This document shows positions 1 to 6,542 of a DNA stretch of 7,436 nt, one piece after another; the stretch's first letter is position 1; the number at the start of each line of letters is the position of its first letter. The translations under genes and the position numbers were made by a program. Source of the stretch: an uncultured Oscillospiraceae bacterium (GTDB taxonomy: Bacteria; Bacillota; Clostridia; Oscillospirales; Oscillospiraceae); assembly GCA_900758315.1 (NCBI GenBank), contig CAAERF010000300.1:1-7436 (forward strand), read 5' to 3'. The notes beneath the pieces are model-generated. The model ran no database searches. It worked only from the letters and a program-made list of their open reading frames with translations, and was not told the origin of the DNA.

Positions 1-1161
1 CGTTGTTCCGAAAGATTCAAAACGATTTGGGCAAACCAATGGGAACCCGGCCAAGCTGGTCAATGGGCTTATAAGTGCTACAGCAAGAACTTTGGCGAAG
101 ATTCCCACTGTGTGAACGCAGACATCGCCACTGTTATCGATCAAGTGCCGCCGCACGACCTTCTGGTGGGCGGTTTTCCATGTCAGGACTATTCCGTTGC
201 CAGCACAGGTGCCAAAGGCATCGAAGGCAAAAAAGGCGTCCTCTGGTGGTCTATCTATCAGATCATCCAGAAGAATCATCCGAATTATGTCCTGCTGGAA
301 AACGTAGATCGTCTGCTGAAGTCTCCCGCATCCCAGCGTGGCCGTGATTTCGGCATCATCCTGAAATGCCTACAGGAAGAAGGCTATGGTGTCGAATGGC
401 GCGTTATCAATGCTGCCGATTACGGCTGGGTGCAGCGCAGACGACGCACTTTCATCTTTGCCTTCAAAAATACCACGCCGCAATACAAGCACCTGACTTC
501 CTACTTTGCCGATGGCGAGAATAAAGACCGCACTTGGCTGACGAACAAAGGTTTCTTCGCAAAGGCGTTCCCAGTCTATTCCGAATTGGCAGACCCTAAG
601 AAGATCACCAAGGTGGATTTTACCGAGTATACCGATACTGTCGATGTGACCAAACGGTTCAAGGCAGCTTTTTATAACAGTGGTGTGCTATACAATGGAA
701 GTATCCTTTCGCTGGAAGCTGTCCCGCAGAGTAAAGAACCGATGACCCTCCGCGAGATCGTTGTCGATGGCGATGTGGACAAGAGCTACTTTATCGAGGA
801 CGAGGATCTGGAAAAATGGAAATACATGAAGGGGTCCAAGACCATTGAGCGTACTTCCAAAACCGGTTTCTCCTACACCTTCTCGGAAGGCCCTATTGCA
901 TTCCCGGACCCTCTCGACCGTCCCGGTCGCACGATGCTCACCAGTGAGGGCACCAAGAACCGCAGTTCCCATGCGATCACCGACCCTAAGACTGGAAAAC
1001 TGCGTATCCTGCTGCCGGAGGAATGTGAGCGCATGAACGGTTTCCCGACTGGCTGGACGGATACCGAGATGCCCAAGCGTCAGCGTTACTTCATCATGGG
1101 CAACGCTCTGGTCGTCCCTCTCATCACTGAGATGGGCAAACAGTTATTGAATATATTATAA
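1..1161 (+). CDS. DNA cytosine-C5 methyltransferase M1, 5'-truncated by window edge
   Basis: This enzyme transfers a methyl group from S-adenosylmethionine to carbon 5 of cytosine in a specific DNA sequence. The frame is open from base 1 to the TAA at 1159-1161 (386 codons), so the start and motif I (the SAM-binding FxGxGG loop) lie to the left. Visible C5-MTase motifs are the catalytic PCQ of motif IV (GGFPCQDYS, Cys at bases 181-183), ENV of motif VI (from base 298), QRRRR of motif VIII (from base 433), the RTMLTSEG block before motif IX, and MGNALVVPL of motif X (from base 1096). The variable stretch between motifs VIII and IX (roughly bases 470-920) is the target-recognition region. It aligns along its length with the second methyltransferase at 5027-6265 and lacks only about the first 22 residues by that comparison. 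A GTG at 112 is in frame but would remove conserved sequence. From memory, the C-terminal blocks resemble GGWCC/GGNCC-type enzymes such as M.SinI, but specificity cannot be read here. Confidence 0.95.
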   Translation, partial: RCSERFKTIWANQWEPGQAGQWAYKCYSKNFGEDSHCVNADIATVIDQVPPHDLLVGGFPCQDYSVASTGAKGIEGKKGVLWWSIYQIIQKNHPNYVLLENVDRLLKSPASQRGRDFGIILKCLQEEGYGVEWRVINAADYGWVQRRRRTFIFAFKNTTPQYKHLTSYFADGENKDRTWLTNKGFFAKAFPVYSELADPKKITKVDFTEYTDTVDVTKRFKAAFYNSGVLYNGSILSLEAVPQSKEPMTLREIVVDGDVDKSYFIEDEDLEKWKYMKGSKTIERTSKTGFSYTFSEGPIAFPDPLDRPGRTMLTSEGTKNRSSHAITDPKTGKLRILLPEECERMNGFPTGWTDTEMPKRQRYFIMGNALVVPLITEMGKQLLNIL

Positions 1162-1209
1162 ATGGACCGCAAGAGACATGTAAAGTAGTCTCGCTATAAT
1201 ATTGATACA

Positions 1210-1254
1210 AAATCCGGGATTTTTAGACCGAAACGGTTTGAAAATTCCGGATTT
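1210..1254 (+). terminator. Long stem-loop after M1, candidate terminator
   Basis: Two 21-base arms (1210-1230 and 1234-1254) pair around an AAA loop. The outer 8 bp are perfect (AAATCCGG / CCGGATTT) and the inner part pairs throughout with three G-U wobbles. The stem is followed by CTGTTTAC, a weak T-rich tail rather than a clean U-run. It sits between the M1 stop and the SIR2 promoter, so ending M1 transcription is the natural role. The stem is longer than a typical intrinsic terminator, so a regulatory RNA structure or a repeat-derived palindrome is also possible. A smaller inverted repeat, GAGAC/GTCTC, lies just upstream at 1173-1192. Confidence 0.5.
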
Positions 1255-1280
1255 CTGTTTACAATGGTGTTTTCTGTGTA

Positions 1281-1309
1281 TTTTCAACTTCTTTCTTTTA
1301 TGGTACAAT
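1281..1309 (+). promoter_or_regulatory. Likely sigma-A promoter for the SIR2 gene
   Basis: An extended -10 element, TGGTACAAT (1301-1309, hexamer TACAAT at 1304-1309), lies 17 bases after a weak -35 hexamer TTTTCA (1281-1286, 4 of 6 matches to TTGACA). The start of transcription would fall near 1316, giving a leader of about 28 bases. It lies downstream of the long stem-loop, which suggests the SIR2 gene is transcribed independently of M1. Confidence 0.5.
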
Positions 1310-1343
1310 AGTTACAGAAATTCAAACGGGGAGATGTTATTTT

Positions 1344-4300
1344 ATGGCCGAAAATGCAAAACAGTATCTAAACATCATCAGCCAGCATTTGCAGGAAAAC
1401 CATGCTGCTCTTTTTGTTGGAGCTGGCTTCAGTCTCAATGCTGATAAGGTAACATCGGATGTGCCAGCTATGCCGTTGTGGAATGACCTTGCAACAAAAT
1501 TTAGGGAAAAACTCGGCCTTGATGGCCAGCAGCTTGACTCACTTACTCTCGCAGAAAACGTAGAAATTGCCTATGGACGCCACGAACTAGACCAGTTGCT
1601 TTTGGACAATATCCGGGACGCCGACTACCTTCCATCGCAACTCCATAGCGACCTGCTACGGTTGCCGTGGAGTGACGTTTTTACAACAAATTACGATACC
1701 CTTTTGGAGCGAGCTGCTGAAGCGCTTCCGGAAAAGGTATTTACGGTTATCACCAACAAGAGCGATTTGGTCGGCACTTCCGGTGCCACACGAATCGTCA
1801 AGCTCCATGGTTCTTTTCCTTCGCAGCATCCGTTCATCATCACGTCGGAAGACTATCGGACTTATCCGGTAAAGTTTGCTCCCTTTGTGAACACTGTACA
1901 ACAGTCTTTACTGGAAAACACACTTTGCCTCATTGGCTTTTCTGGAGATGACCCTAATTTCAACAAATGGGTCGGCTGGATCCGAGATAATTTAGGCGAG
2001 GATAATGCACCGCAGATGTATCTTTTGACGCATCAACACATTTCGGATGTGGATCGGAAACGATTCTATAAACGAAACATTATCATCGTGGAGCTGCAAG
2101 AATGCTTTCCTACTGCTAAAACGCCATATGAAATTTACCAGAAAGCCCTCGAATATCTCTGGAAGCAGTATCTTGCCTCTCAAGATGGCTGGCGAAACTG
2201 GAAACCGCACCCCCTTGAGATTTATGCTGAAAAACCAACTTTTCTGATGGATAGTGATGTTCCGATTCCTCGACTACAACATTATCTACCTATAAAAGAG
2301 GTCCTCCCTGTCCTCCAAAAAAATCACAAAACCCTACCAAACGTACTTTTTCTTTCGGAAGATAGACGCACCCAACTGCGAAGTTTCATTCTTTCCCCTG
2401 CGGAGCAGCATTTACGGCATTATTGTAAGAAGGAGTCTATCGATTTCAAAAATGAGCTGGAGTATCTGTATGAATACGACTGGTTATACTCAAAGACGCT
2501 TCTTCCACTTTTTGATTCCACGATAAAATGCTACCAAAAAATCCTAGAACGACATCCGGATGAGCATAGCGAGAAAAAGATTTCCGTCTTACTTTCTCTC
2601 CTTCGGGCTTTCCGAATTGATGGCAATTCAGAAAAATGGAAAAAGCAACACAATGAATTGATTACCTGTGAGCCATACTTCACACAAGAGCAACGAAACG
2701 AGTTCAAATGGGAATGCTGTCTTTACCACGCCTCACAATATGAGTTCAATCAGCTCAAAAAGGACTTAGACGAATGGGCCGTTTCTCCCAATATGACTCT
2801 GTGGGCACTACGTAAAGCTGGTCTTCTGGCCGAGTATTCGGATACCAACATGGCTACAGTACTTCTGCAAAGTGCCATTAAAAATCTGCGGAAGCGGTTA
2901 GCGCATCAATCGATACCCGACCGATTTCTTTTGTCATTGGAAAGTGCCATAATGGAGTTATTGGATTACATCACACAAGCCGAGCATTTTGCCAACTCTT
3001 TCGGTGAACCGATGCCAGAAAATCAGGAAGTCCAAAAATTCGTAAACCGGCAGCGTCAGATGCTTCACAGACAGTATGAGGTTTCGTGGGAGGATGAGAA
3101 CATGAATTTTATACCTCGCTTAGAGGCAGAATGGACCTCCTTCCAAACCCACCAAAAAAATGCGGATTTCGATTTCGGTGTTACTTCTTCAACTACTATT
3201 TTCGGCGATGACAAGAACGTAATCAATGCGCTTACTTTCTTGCGCTTCCGTGATGAAACTGGTATTCCGTTCCGAATTGGACATACGTACTCCGATAACA
3301 AAGCCGCTGGTGGAGCGGCTGAACGTCTAGCACGATATTATCCTGATACAGCAATTTTGACACTCGTCCGCGCCGACGCCGAAAAGACTGTAGAAAAGAC
3401 ACTCACGCGCAGTCTTCTCAGCACTTGGACTCAAGAGGATGCCGATTTGTTCTGTCAGCTTTATATTAGTGCTTTAGAACGAGCTGATGCCGACTTTCCT
3501 GCTGCTGACTGGCCAAAGGATGGTACCTTTTCCAAACGTGCAGCAAATGTACTTCCTGAGGTGCTGTCCAGACTTTGCAGCAAATGCTCTGATGATGTAA
3601 TGGAAAAGCTCCTAAATCTTCTGAAAAACATTTGCTGTTCTGAAAATAAGAAATGCTATCCTAAAATTTCTTCACTAATGAAGCGCCTCCTTCCTATTTA
3701 TCCAGTTACAAAGCGTGATGAGATGTTACGAACATTGCTGTCTTTTCCAATCAAACAAGGAAAAAGTCCTTTCGATTCTCCGGAACCTTTTAGTCTCTTA
3801 CCGTCCACCTCTACTGAGCATCAGCACGATAGCCCAAAGACTCCGTTTCCTGAAATCTCGAACTGGATTTCTATGCTGGAAAAAAGTGAGGATACAGAGA
3901 ATCTTCTGGAGCGACTAATTTATTGCAATCAACAGAGCCTTTTAACCACTTCTCAGAAAATAGAGTTAGGCAATTATATCTGGAACAACGGTAATATTCG
4001 CCTTCCGAAACATTGGCGACCTACCCTTTGTCTTGATCTGCCGGCACAGCCAAAAGAAGAAGAGTTCCGCTGGCTTCGTGAAACGCTAGTCAGCCAAATC
4101 GTATCAACTTCAGACATTTTATCACATACTCCGGAATACCGTGGCATTCTCTGGTCACTATCGAGATTTTCTCTTGATCAGGTAGACGCTTTTGATTCGA
4201 CACAAATTACTACCATTTTGCTGTCAATTTCCAATCAACTTTCCAGCCTACTCAAAGATATTGATGCTCATGCACAAACTTCGGAGATTGATAACTTTTC

Positions 4301-4958
4301 TATTACGATAACTTATGAAGCACTGCATACCTTATGGCTCCTTTTATCAAGTCAAAACGGCTGGACACCTACTGAGAATGACAAAAAAGTTATAGAAAGC
4401 ATCCTGAATGAATGCCATAATCATAATATCCGACATTGCGGACTAGAACATTTTTGCTACTCCGTATTGGAATGGGGATTTTCGTTTCAGAAGGAGCTCG
4501 AACGCTCCATCCATTCCACAAGCAAAGAACGCACTTATTATGTCTACGAAACTCTCGCTACTGCAATCTGCCACCCGGAAAAAAATTTGTTTTCCAAAGA
4601 GGAAATTCATCTTGGTATCGGAATTGCAGCGCAGCAGATTATGTGGGGAGCCTGGAGCGGCTCACAGCAACTTGTCCATGCGTTACAGTTCATCACATTA
4701 GCCGCCAATATTCTTGACACTCAAGAACTAGAGTTGATTACAACTGGCCTTGCACAGTTGCTTGACCGAAGCACTATTGGCCCCAATGATACCATAGAGA
4801 GTGCATCAGAAAAGGGAGATATCCGCAGGAATGCGGTCAGATTATCCAGAAAACTGTCTACCGAAAAACTTTCTGAATACATGAAGGATATTCTGCTTCG
4901 GTGGCAGAGAATCGGGCAAGATAAAAATGAATTTGCTGAGATAAGAACTGCTTGGTAA
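1344..4958 (+). CDS. SIR2-domain defence protein, DSR1/DSR2-like, 1204 aa
   Basis: This is a large protein whose N-terminal ~275 residues form a SIR2 (SIR2_2-type) domain, probably an NAD+-consuming effector acting in the cytoplasm. Visible motifs are FVGAGFS (24-30, NAD-binding loop), TTNYD (114-118, Asn116), KLHG (153-156, His155) and GFSGDDPNF (198-206). The Asn and His are 39 residues apart, close to the catalytic pair reported for DSR2. The block around HGSFPSQHPFIITSEDYRTY is typical of defence-associated sirtuins. Residues ~280-1204 contain no domain I can name. They look mostly helical (many L, E, K and W) without obvious membrane segments, in keeping with the helical sensor region of DSR proteins. 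ATG 1344 is preceded by GGGGAG (1328-1333) with 10 bases of spacing. The gene is visibly more AT-rich than the flanking methyltransferases, suggesting separate ancestry. In known DSR systems the C-terminus detects a phage protein and the SIR2 domain then depletes NAD+, aborting infection. The trigger here is unknown. Confidence 0.9.
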   Translation: MAENAKQYLNIISQHLQENHAALFVGAGFSLNADKVTSDVPAMPLWNDLATKFREKLGLDGQQLDSLTLAENVEIAYGRHELDQLLLDNIRDADYLPSQLHSDLLRLPWSDVFTTNYDTLLERAAEALPEKVFTVITNKSDLVGTSGATRIVKLHGSFPSQHPFIITSEDYRTYPVKFAPFVNTVQQSLLENTLCLIGFSGDDPNFNKWVGWIRDNLGEDNAPQMYLLTHQHISDVDRKRFYKRNIIIVELQECFPTAKTPYEIYQKALEYLWKQYLASQDGWRNWKPHPLEIYAEKPTFLMDSDVPIPRLQHYLPIKEVLPVLQKNHKTLPNVLFLSEDRRTQLRSFILSPAEQHLRHYCKKESIDFKNELEYLYEYDWLYSKTLLPLFDSTIKCYQKILERHPDEHSEKKISVLLSLLRAFRIDGNSEKWKKQHNELITCEPYFTQEQRNEFKWECCLYHASQYEFNQLKKDLDEWAVSPNMTLWALRKAGLLAEYSDTNMATVLLQSAIKNLRKRLAHQSIPDRFLLSLESAIMELLDYITQAEHFANSFGEPMPENQEVQKFVNRQRQMLHRQYEVSWEDENMNFIPRLEAEWTSFQTHQKNADFDFGVTSSTTIFGDDKNVINALTFLRFRDETGIPFRIGHTYSDNKAAGGAAERLARYYPDTAILTLVRADAEKTVEKTLTRSLLSTWTQEDADLFCQLYISALERADADFPAADWPKDGTFSKRAANVLPEVLSRLCSKCSDDVMEKLLNLLKNICCSENKKCYPKISSLMKRLLPIYPVTKRDEMLRTLLSFPIKQGKSPFDSPEPFSLLPSTSTEHQHDSPKTPFPEISNWISMLEKSEDTENLLERLIYCNQQSLLTTSQKIELGNYIWNNGNIRLPKHWRPTLCLDLPAQPKEEEFRWLRETLVSQIVSTSDILSHTPEYRGILWSLSRFSLDQVDAFDSTQITTILLSISNQLSSLLKDIDAHAQTSEIDNFSITITYEALHTLWLLLSSQNGWTPTENDKKVIESILNECHNHNIRHCGLEHFCYSVLEWGFSFQKELERSIHSTSKERTYYVYETLATAICHPEKNLFSKEEIHLGIGIAAQQIMWGAWSGSQQLVHALQFITLAANILDTQELELITTGLAQLLDRSTIGPNDTIESASEKGDIRRNAVRLSRKLSTEKLSEYMKDILLRWQRIGQDKNEFAEIRTAW

Positions 4959-4991
4959 TCACGCTCTCACACAAAAACTTCCGAAAAACCT

Positions 4992-4997
4992 TATAAT
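4992..4997 (+). promoter_or_regulatory. Possible -10 element for M2
   Basis: A perfect TATAAT hexamer lies in the 68-base gap between the SIR2 stop and the M2 start, about 29 bases before ATG 5027. No convincing -35 hexamer occurs 16-18 bases upstream and there is no terminator-like stem in the gap. M2 could therefore have its own weak or activated promoter, be read through from the SIR2 promoter, or both. Confidence 0.35.
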
Positions 4998-5014
4998 CCT
5001 TCTTAACACGTTAC

Positions 5015-5020
5015 GAGGTG
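5015..5020 (+). promoter_or_regulatory. Ribosome-binding site that sets the M2 start
   Basis: GAGGTG lies 6 bases before ATG 5027, an ideal spacing. An alternative in-frame GTG at 5018 overlaps this site and has no ribosome site of its own, so ATG 5027 is chosen as the start. Confidence 0.75.
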
Positions 5021-5026
5021 CCTGTC

Positions 5027-6265
5027 ATGGAGAAGATCCGTGTCGTTGAGCTTTTTGCCGGAGTTGGAGGCTTCCGTCTTGGACTGGAACAGGCTTCTGC
5101 CAACTTTCAGACTGTCTGGGTAAACCAGTGGGAACCATCCATGCAGGCGCAATTTGCTTTCGATTGCTATGAACGGCATTTCGGGCATCGTCCAGAACAC
5201 GTTTGCCAGAACATCGTGACCGCCAAAGAGGGCATCCCTCCACACGACCTTTTGGTCGGTGGCTTTCCCTGTCAGGATTATTCCATCGCCAAAAAGGGCG
5301 CACGAGGGATAGAAGGGAAGAAGGGCGTTCTTTGGTGGGAGATCAACGCTATCCTACGGACACACAGGCCTCGCTATGTCCTTTTGGAAAACGTAGACCG
5401 GCTCATCAAATCTCCGGCCTGGCAAAAAGGGCGTGACTTTTCCATCATCCTGCGGTGCTTCTATGAAGCAGGCTATGCCGTTGAATGGCGGGTGATAAAT
5501 GCCGCCGACTATGGCGAAGCACAGCGCAGGCGGCGCACCTTTCTCTTTGCCTTCCGAAACGATACCGCCCTATTCCGAAAAGCTGCGGACCTCATCTGTG
5601 TGGAGGGTCTGAAGGGTGCCCACCAGTTGCTCCTGCAGGAAGGCTTCTTTGCCCCCATCTTTCCCTTGTATGGTTTTGAACGGAAATACAGCGAGGGATG
5701 GCTCGATGAGTTTCGTTACCTCGGCTTGAAGGATCTGTCTGCCGCACAATCCTGCCACTTCTACACCTCCGGGCTTATGGTCAACGGACGCTTTTATTCC
5801 GTCGAGAGCATCCCCCTTCAATTCCCATATAAGCCGCTCTGCTCCGTGTTGGAAATCACCCCACTTGCAGAGCGATATTTTCTTTCCGCCGCCGACATCG
5901 ACCACTGGCGGTATCTCAAGGGCGCAAAGCAGGAGACCCGCCACCGCAGAAACGGTTCTACTTATTTCTTTTCGGAAGGTTCCATGGCATTCCCCGATCG
6001 TTCCGACCTTCCTGCCCGCACGATGCTCACCAGCGAAGGCTCCGTTTCCCGCAGCACCCATGTAGTCGCAGACCCACGGACCCAACGTCTGCGTACGCTA
6101 ACGCCCATCGAATGCGAACGGCTCAACGGCTTCCCGGATGATTGGACAGCCGGGATGCCGGAACGACTGCGCTATTTCACCATGGGGAATGCGCTTGTCG
6201 TTCCGCTGGTCAAGGCCATGGGCAAGCGGATCAGTGCACTGGCCGAGGACGAGCAGCGCAGTTGA
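5027..6265 (+). CDS. DNA cytosine-C5 methyltransferase M2, complete
   Basis: This is a complete 412-residue C5-cytosine DNA methyltransferase, a normal length for the family. Motifs in order: FAGVGGF (10-16, SAM binding), GGFPCQDYS (catalytic Cys82, motif IV), ENV (121-123, motif VI), QRRRR (166-170, motif VIII), ARTMLTSEG (from ~330, leading into motif IX) and MGNALVVPL (386-394, motif X). Residues ~178-325 are the target-recognition region. From PPHDLL to the FAF(K/R)N after motif VIII, a hand alignment to M1 gives 82 identities in 108 positions, while the recognition region is clearly divergent apart from a shared FSEG...AFPD block. The two enzymes are therefore close paralogues that may read different sites or different strands of one asymmetric site. 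The gene starts 68 bases after the SIR2 stop on the same strand, consistent with one functional unit. The C-terminal blocks recall GGWCC/GGNCC-type methyltransferases (from memory, unverified). No motif is missing, so the enzyme looks active. Confidence 0.96.
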   Translation: MEKIRVVELFAGVGGFRLGLEQASANFQTVWVNQWEPSMQAQFAFDCYERHFGHRPEHVCQNIVTAKEGIPPHDLLVGGFPCQDYSIAKKGARGIEGKKGVLWWEINAILRTHRPRYVLLENVDRLIKSPAWQKGRDFSIILRCFYEAGYAVEWRVINAADYGEAQRRRRTFLFAFRNDTALFRKAADLICVEGLKGAHQLLLQEGFFAPIFPLYGFERKYSEGWLDEFRYLGLKDLSAAQSCHFYTSGLMVNGRFYSVESIPLQFPYKPLCSVLEITPLAERYFLSAADIDHWRYLKGAKQETRHRRNGSTYFFSEGSMAFPDRSDLPARTMLTSEGSVSRSTHVVADPRTQRLRTLTPIECERLNGFPDDWTAGMPERLRYFTMGNALVVPLVKAMGKRISALAEDEQRS

Positions 6266-6285
6266 TGGGCGTTTCTCTTGGGTTT

Positions 6286-6311
6286 CCAAAGGGGCCGCAG
6301 CACCCCTTTGG
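6286..6311. repeat. 9-bp inverted repeat between M2 and the oriT-like site
   Basis: CCAAAGGGG (6286-6294) and CCCCTTTGG (6303-6311) are perfect inverted copies around an 8-base loop, starting 20 bases after the M2 stop. Neither strand has a U-run after the stem, so it is not a classical intrinsic terminator, although it could slow or stop transcription from M2. It ends 5 bases before the oriT-like inverted repeat and may be part of the transfer-origin architecture. Confidence 0.6.
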
Positions 6312-6316
6312 CACAC

Positions 6317-6352
6317 GACTTTGCCTGCAAAGTCTAGTGTGTTACACCTTGG
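6317..6352 (+). other. oriT: MOBV (pMV158-like) origin of transfer, oriT
   Basis: A perfect 8-bp inverted repeat GACTTTGC-CT-GCAAAGTC (6317-6334) is followed immediately by TAGTGTGTTA (6335-6344) and then CACCTTGG. From memory, the pMV158 oriT recognised by MobM has the same plan: an ACTTTAT/ATAAAGT inverted repeat, then TAGTGTG/TTA with the nick before TTA, then a TACTTTA arm. By analogy the nick would fall between 6341 and 6342. Both the nick core and the spacing from the repeat match, so this is more than a chance decamer. In pMV158 the relaxase gene lies just 3' of this strand. Here ~200 non-coding bases and then an opposite-strand XRE gene follow, so any Mob/Pre relaxase must lie outside the window or act in trans. 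Confidence 0.7.
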
Positions 6353-6511
6353 TTCCGGCTGATGCGGAAAAGGGGCTGCGAGAGGTTCCAGCAAGCACCT
6401 GTTTTGCGGCAGCAGGATGCGCGGATGGGCGTGGCAGTTGACGGTCTTTGCCACCCAGCGCAGACTTGCGGAGGAACCAATGGTGTACGTTCTCCTTCCT
6501 GTCGCAGCAGC

Positions 6512-6540
6512 GTTTTTCCCCTATAAGGCACAGGGAAAAC
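6512..6540. repeat. Imperfect inverted repeat 3' of the XRE gene
   Basis: GTTTTTCCCC (6512-6521) and GGGAAAAC (6533-6540) can pair with one bulge, and the inner bases CCCTATA/TGTGCC of the same stretch add wobble pairs. It begins 2 bases beyond the XRE stop on the minus strand, where a terminator is expected, but there is no U-run after the stem. The rest of the 6353-6542 gap holds only small inverted repeats (TTCCG/CGGAA at 6353-6369, GTGGCA/TGCCAC at 6431-6454) and no credible gene. Confidence 0.4.
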
Positions 6541-6542
6541 GA

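Noticed and set aside
112..114. GTG as the start of M1
   Set aside because: The frame stays open to base 1 and the upstream codons align with M2 (WxNQWEP), so the true start is outside the window.
1195..1200. TATAAT as a promoter -10 upstream of the SIR2 gene
   Set aside because: No -35 at a suitable distance, and any transcript would enter the long stem-loop immediately. The element at 1301-1309 is better placed.
1162..1343. Small gene or restriction nuclease between M1 and SIR2
   Set aside because: The gap is only 182 bases, filled by a stem-loop and promoter, and no ribosome site plus frame fits a gene.
1344..4958. Possible frameshift at A7 homopolymers inside the SIR2 gene
   Set aside because: The frame is uninterrupted for 1204 codons with coherent composition on both sides of each A-run.
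5018..5020. GTG as the start of M2
   Set aside because: It lies inside the GAGGTG ribosome site that is ideally spaced for ATG 5027, and adds only three non-conserved residues.
6098..6454. 118-codon minus-strand reading frame overlapping the M2 end and the oriT-like site
   Set aside because: It runs antisense through conserved M2 coding sequence and through inverted repeats, lacks a ribosome site and has no recognisable fold. It is best explained as chance.
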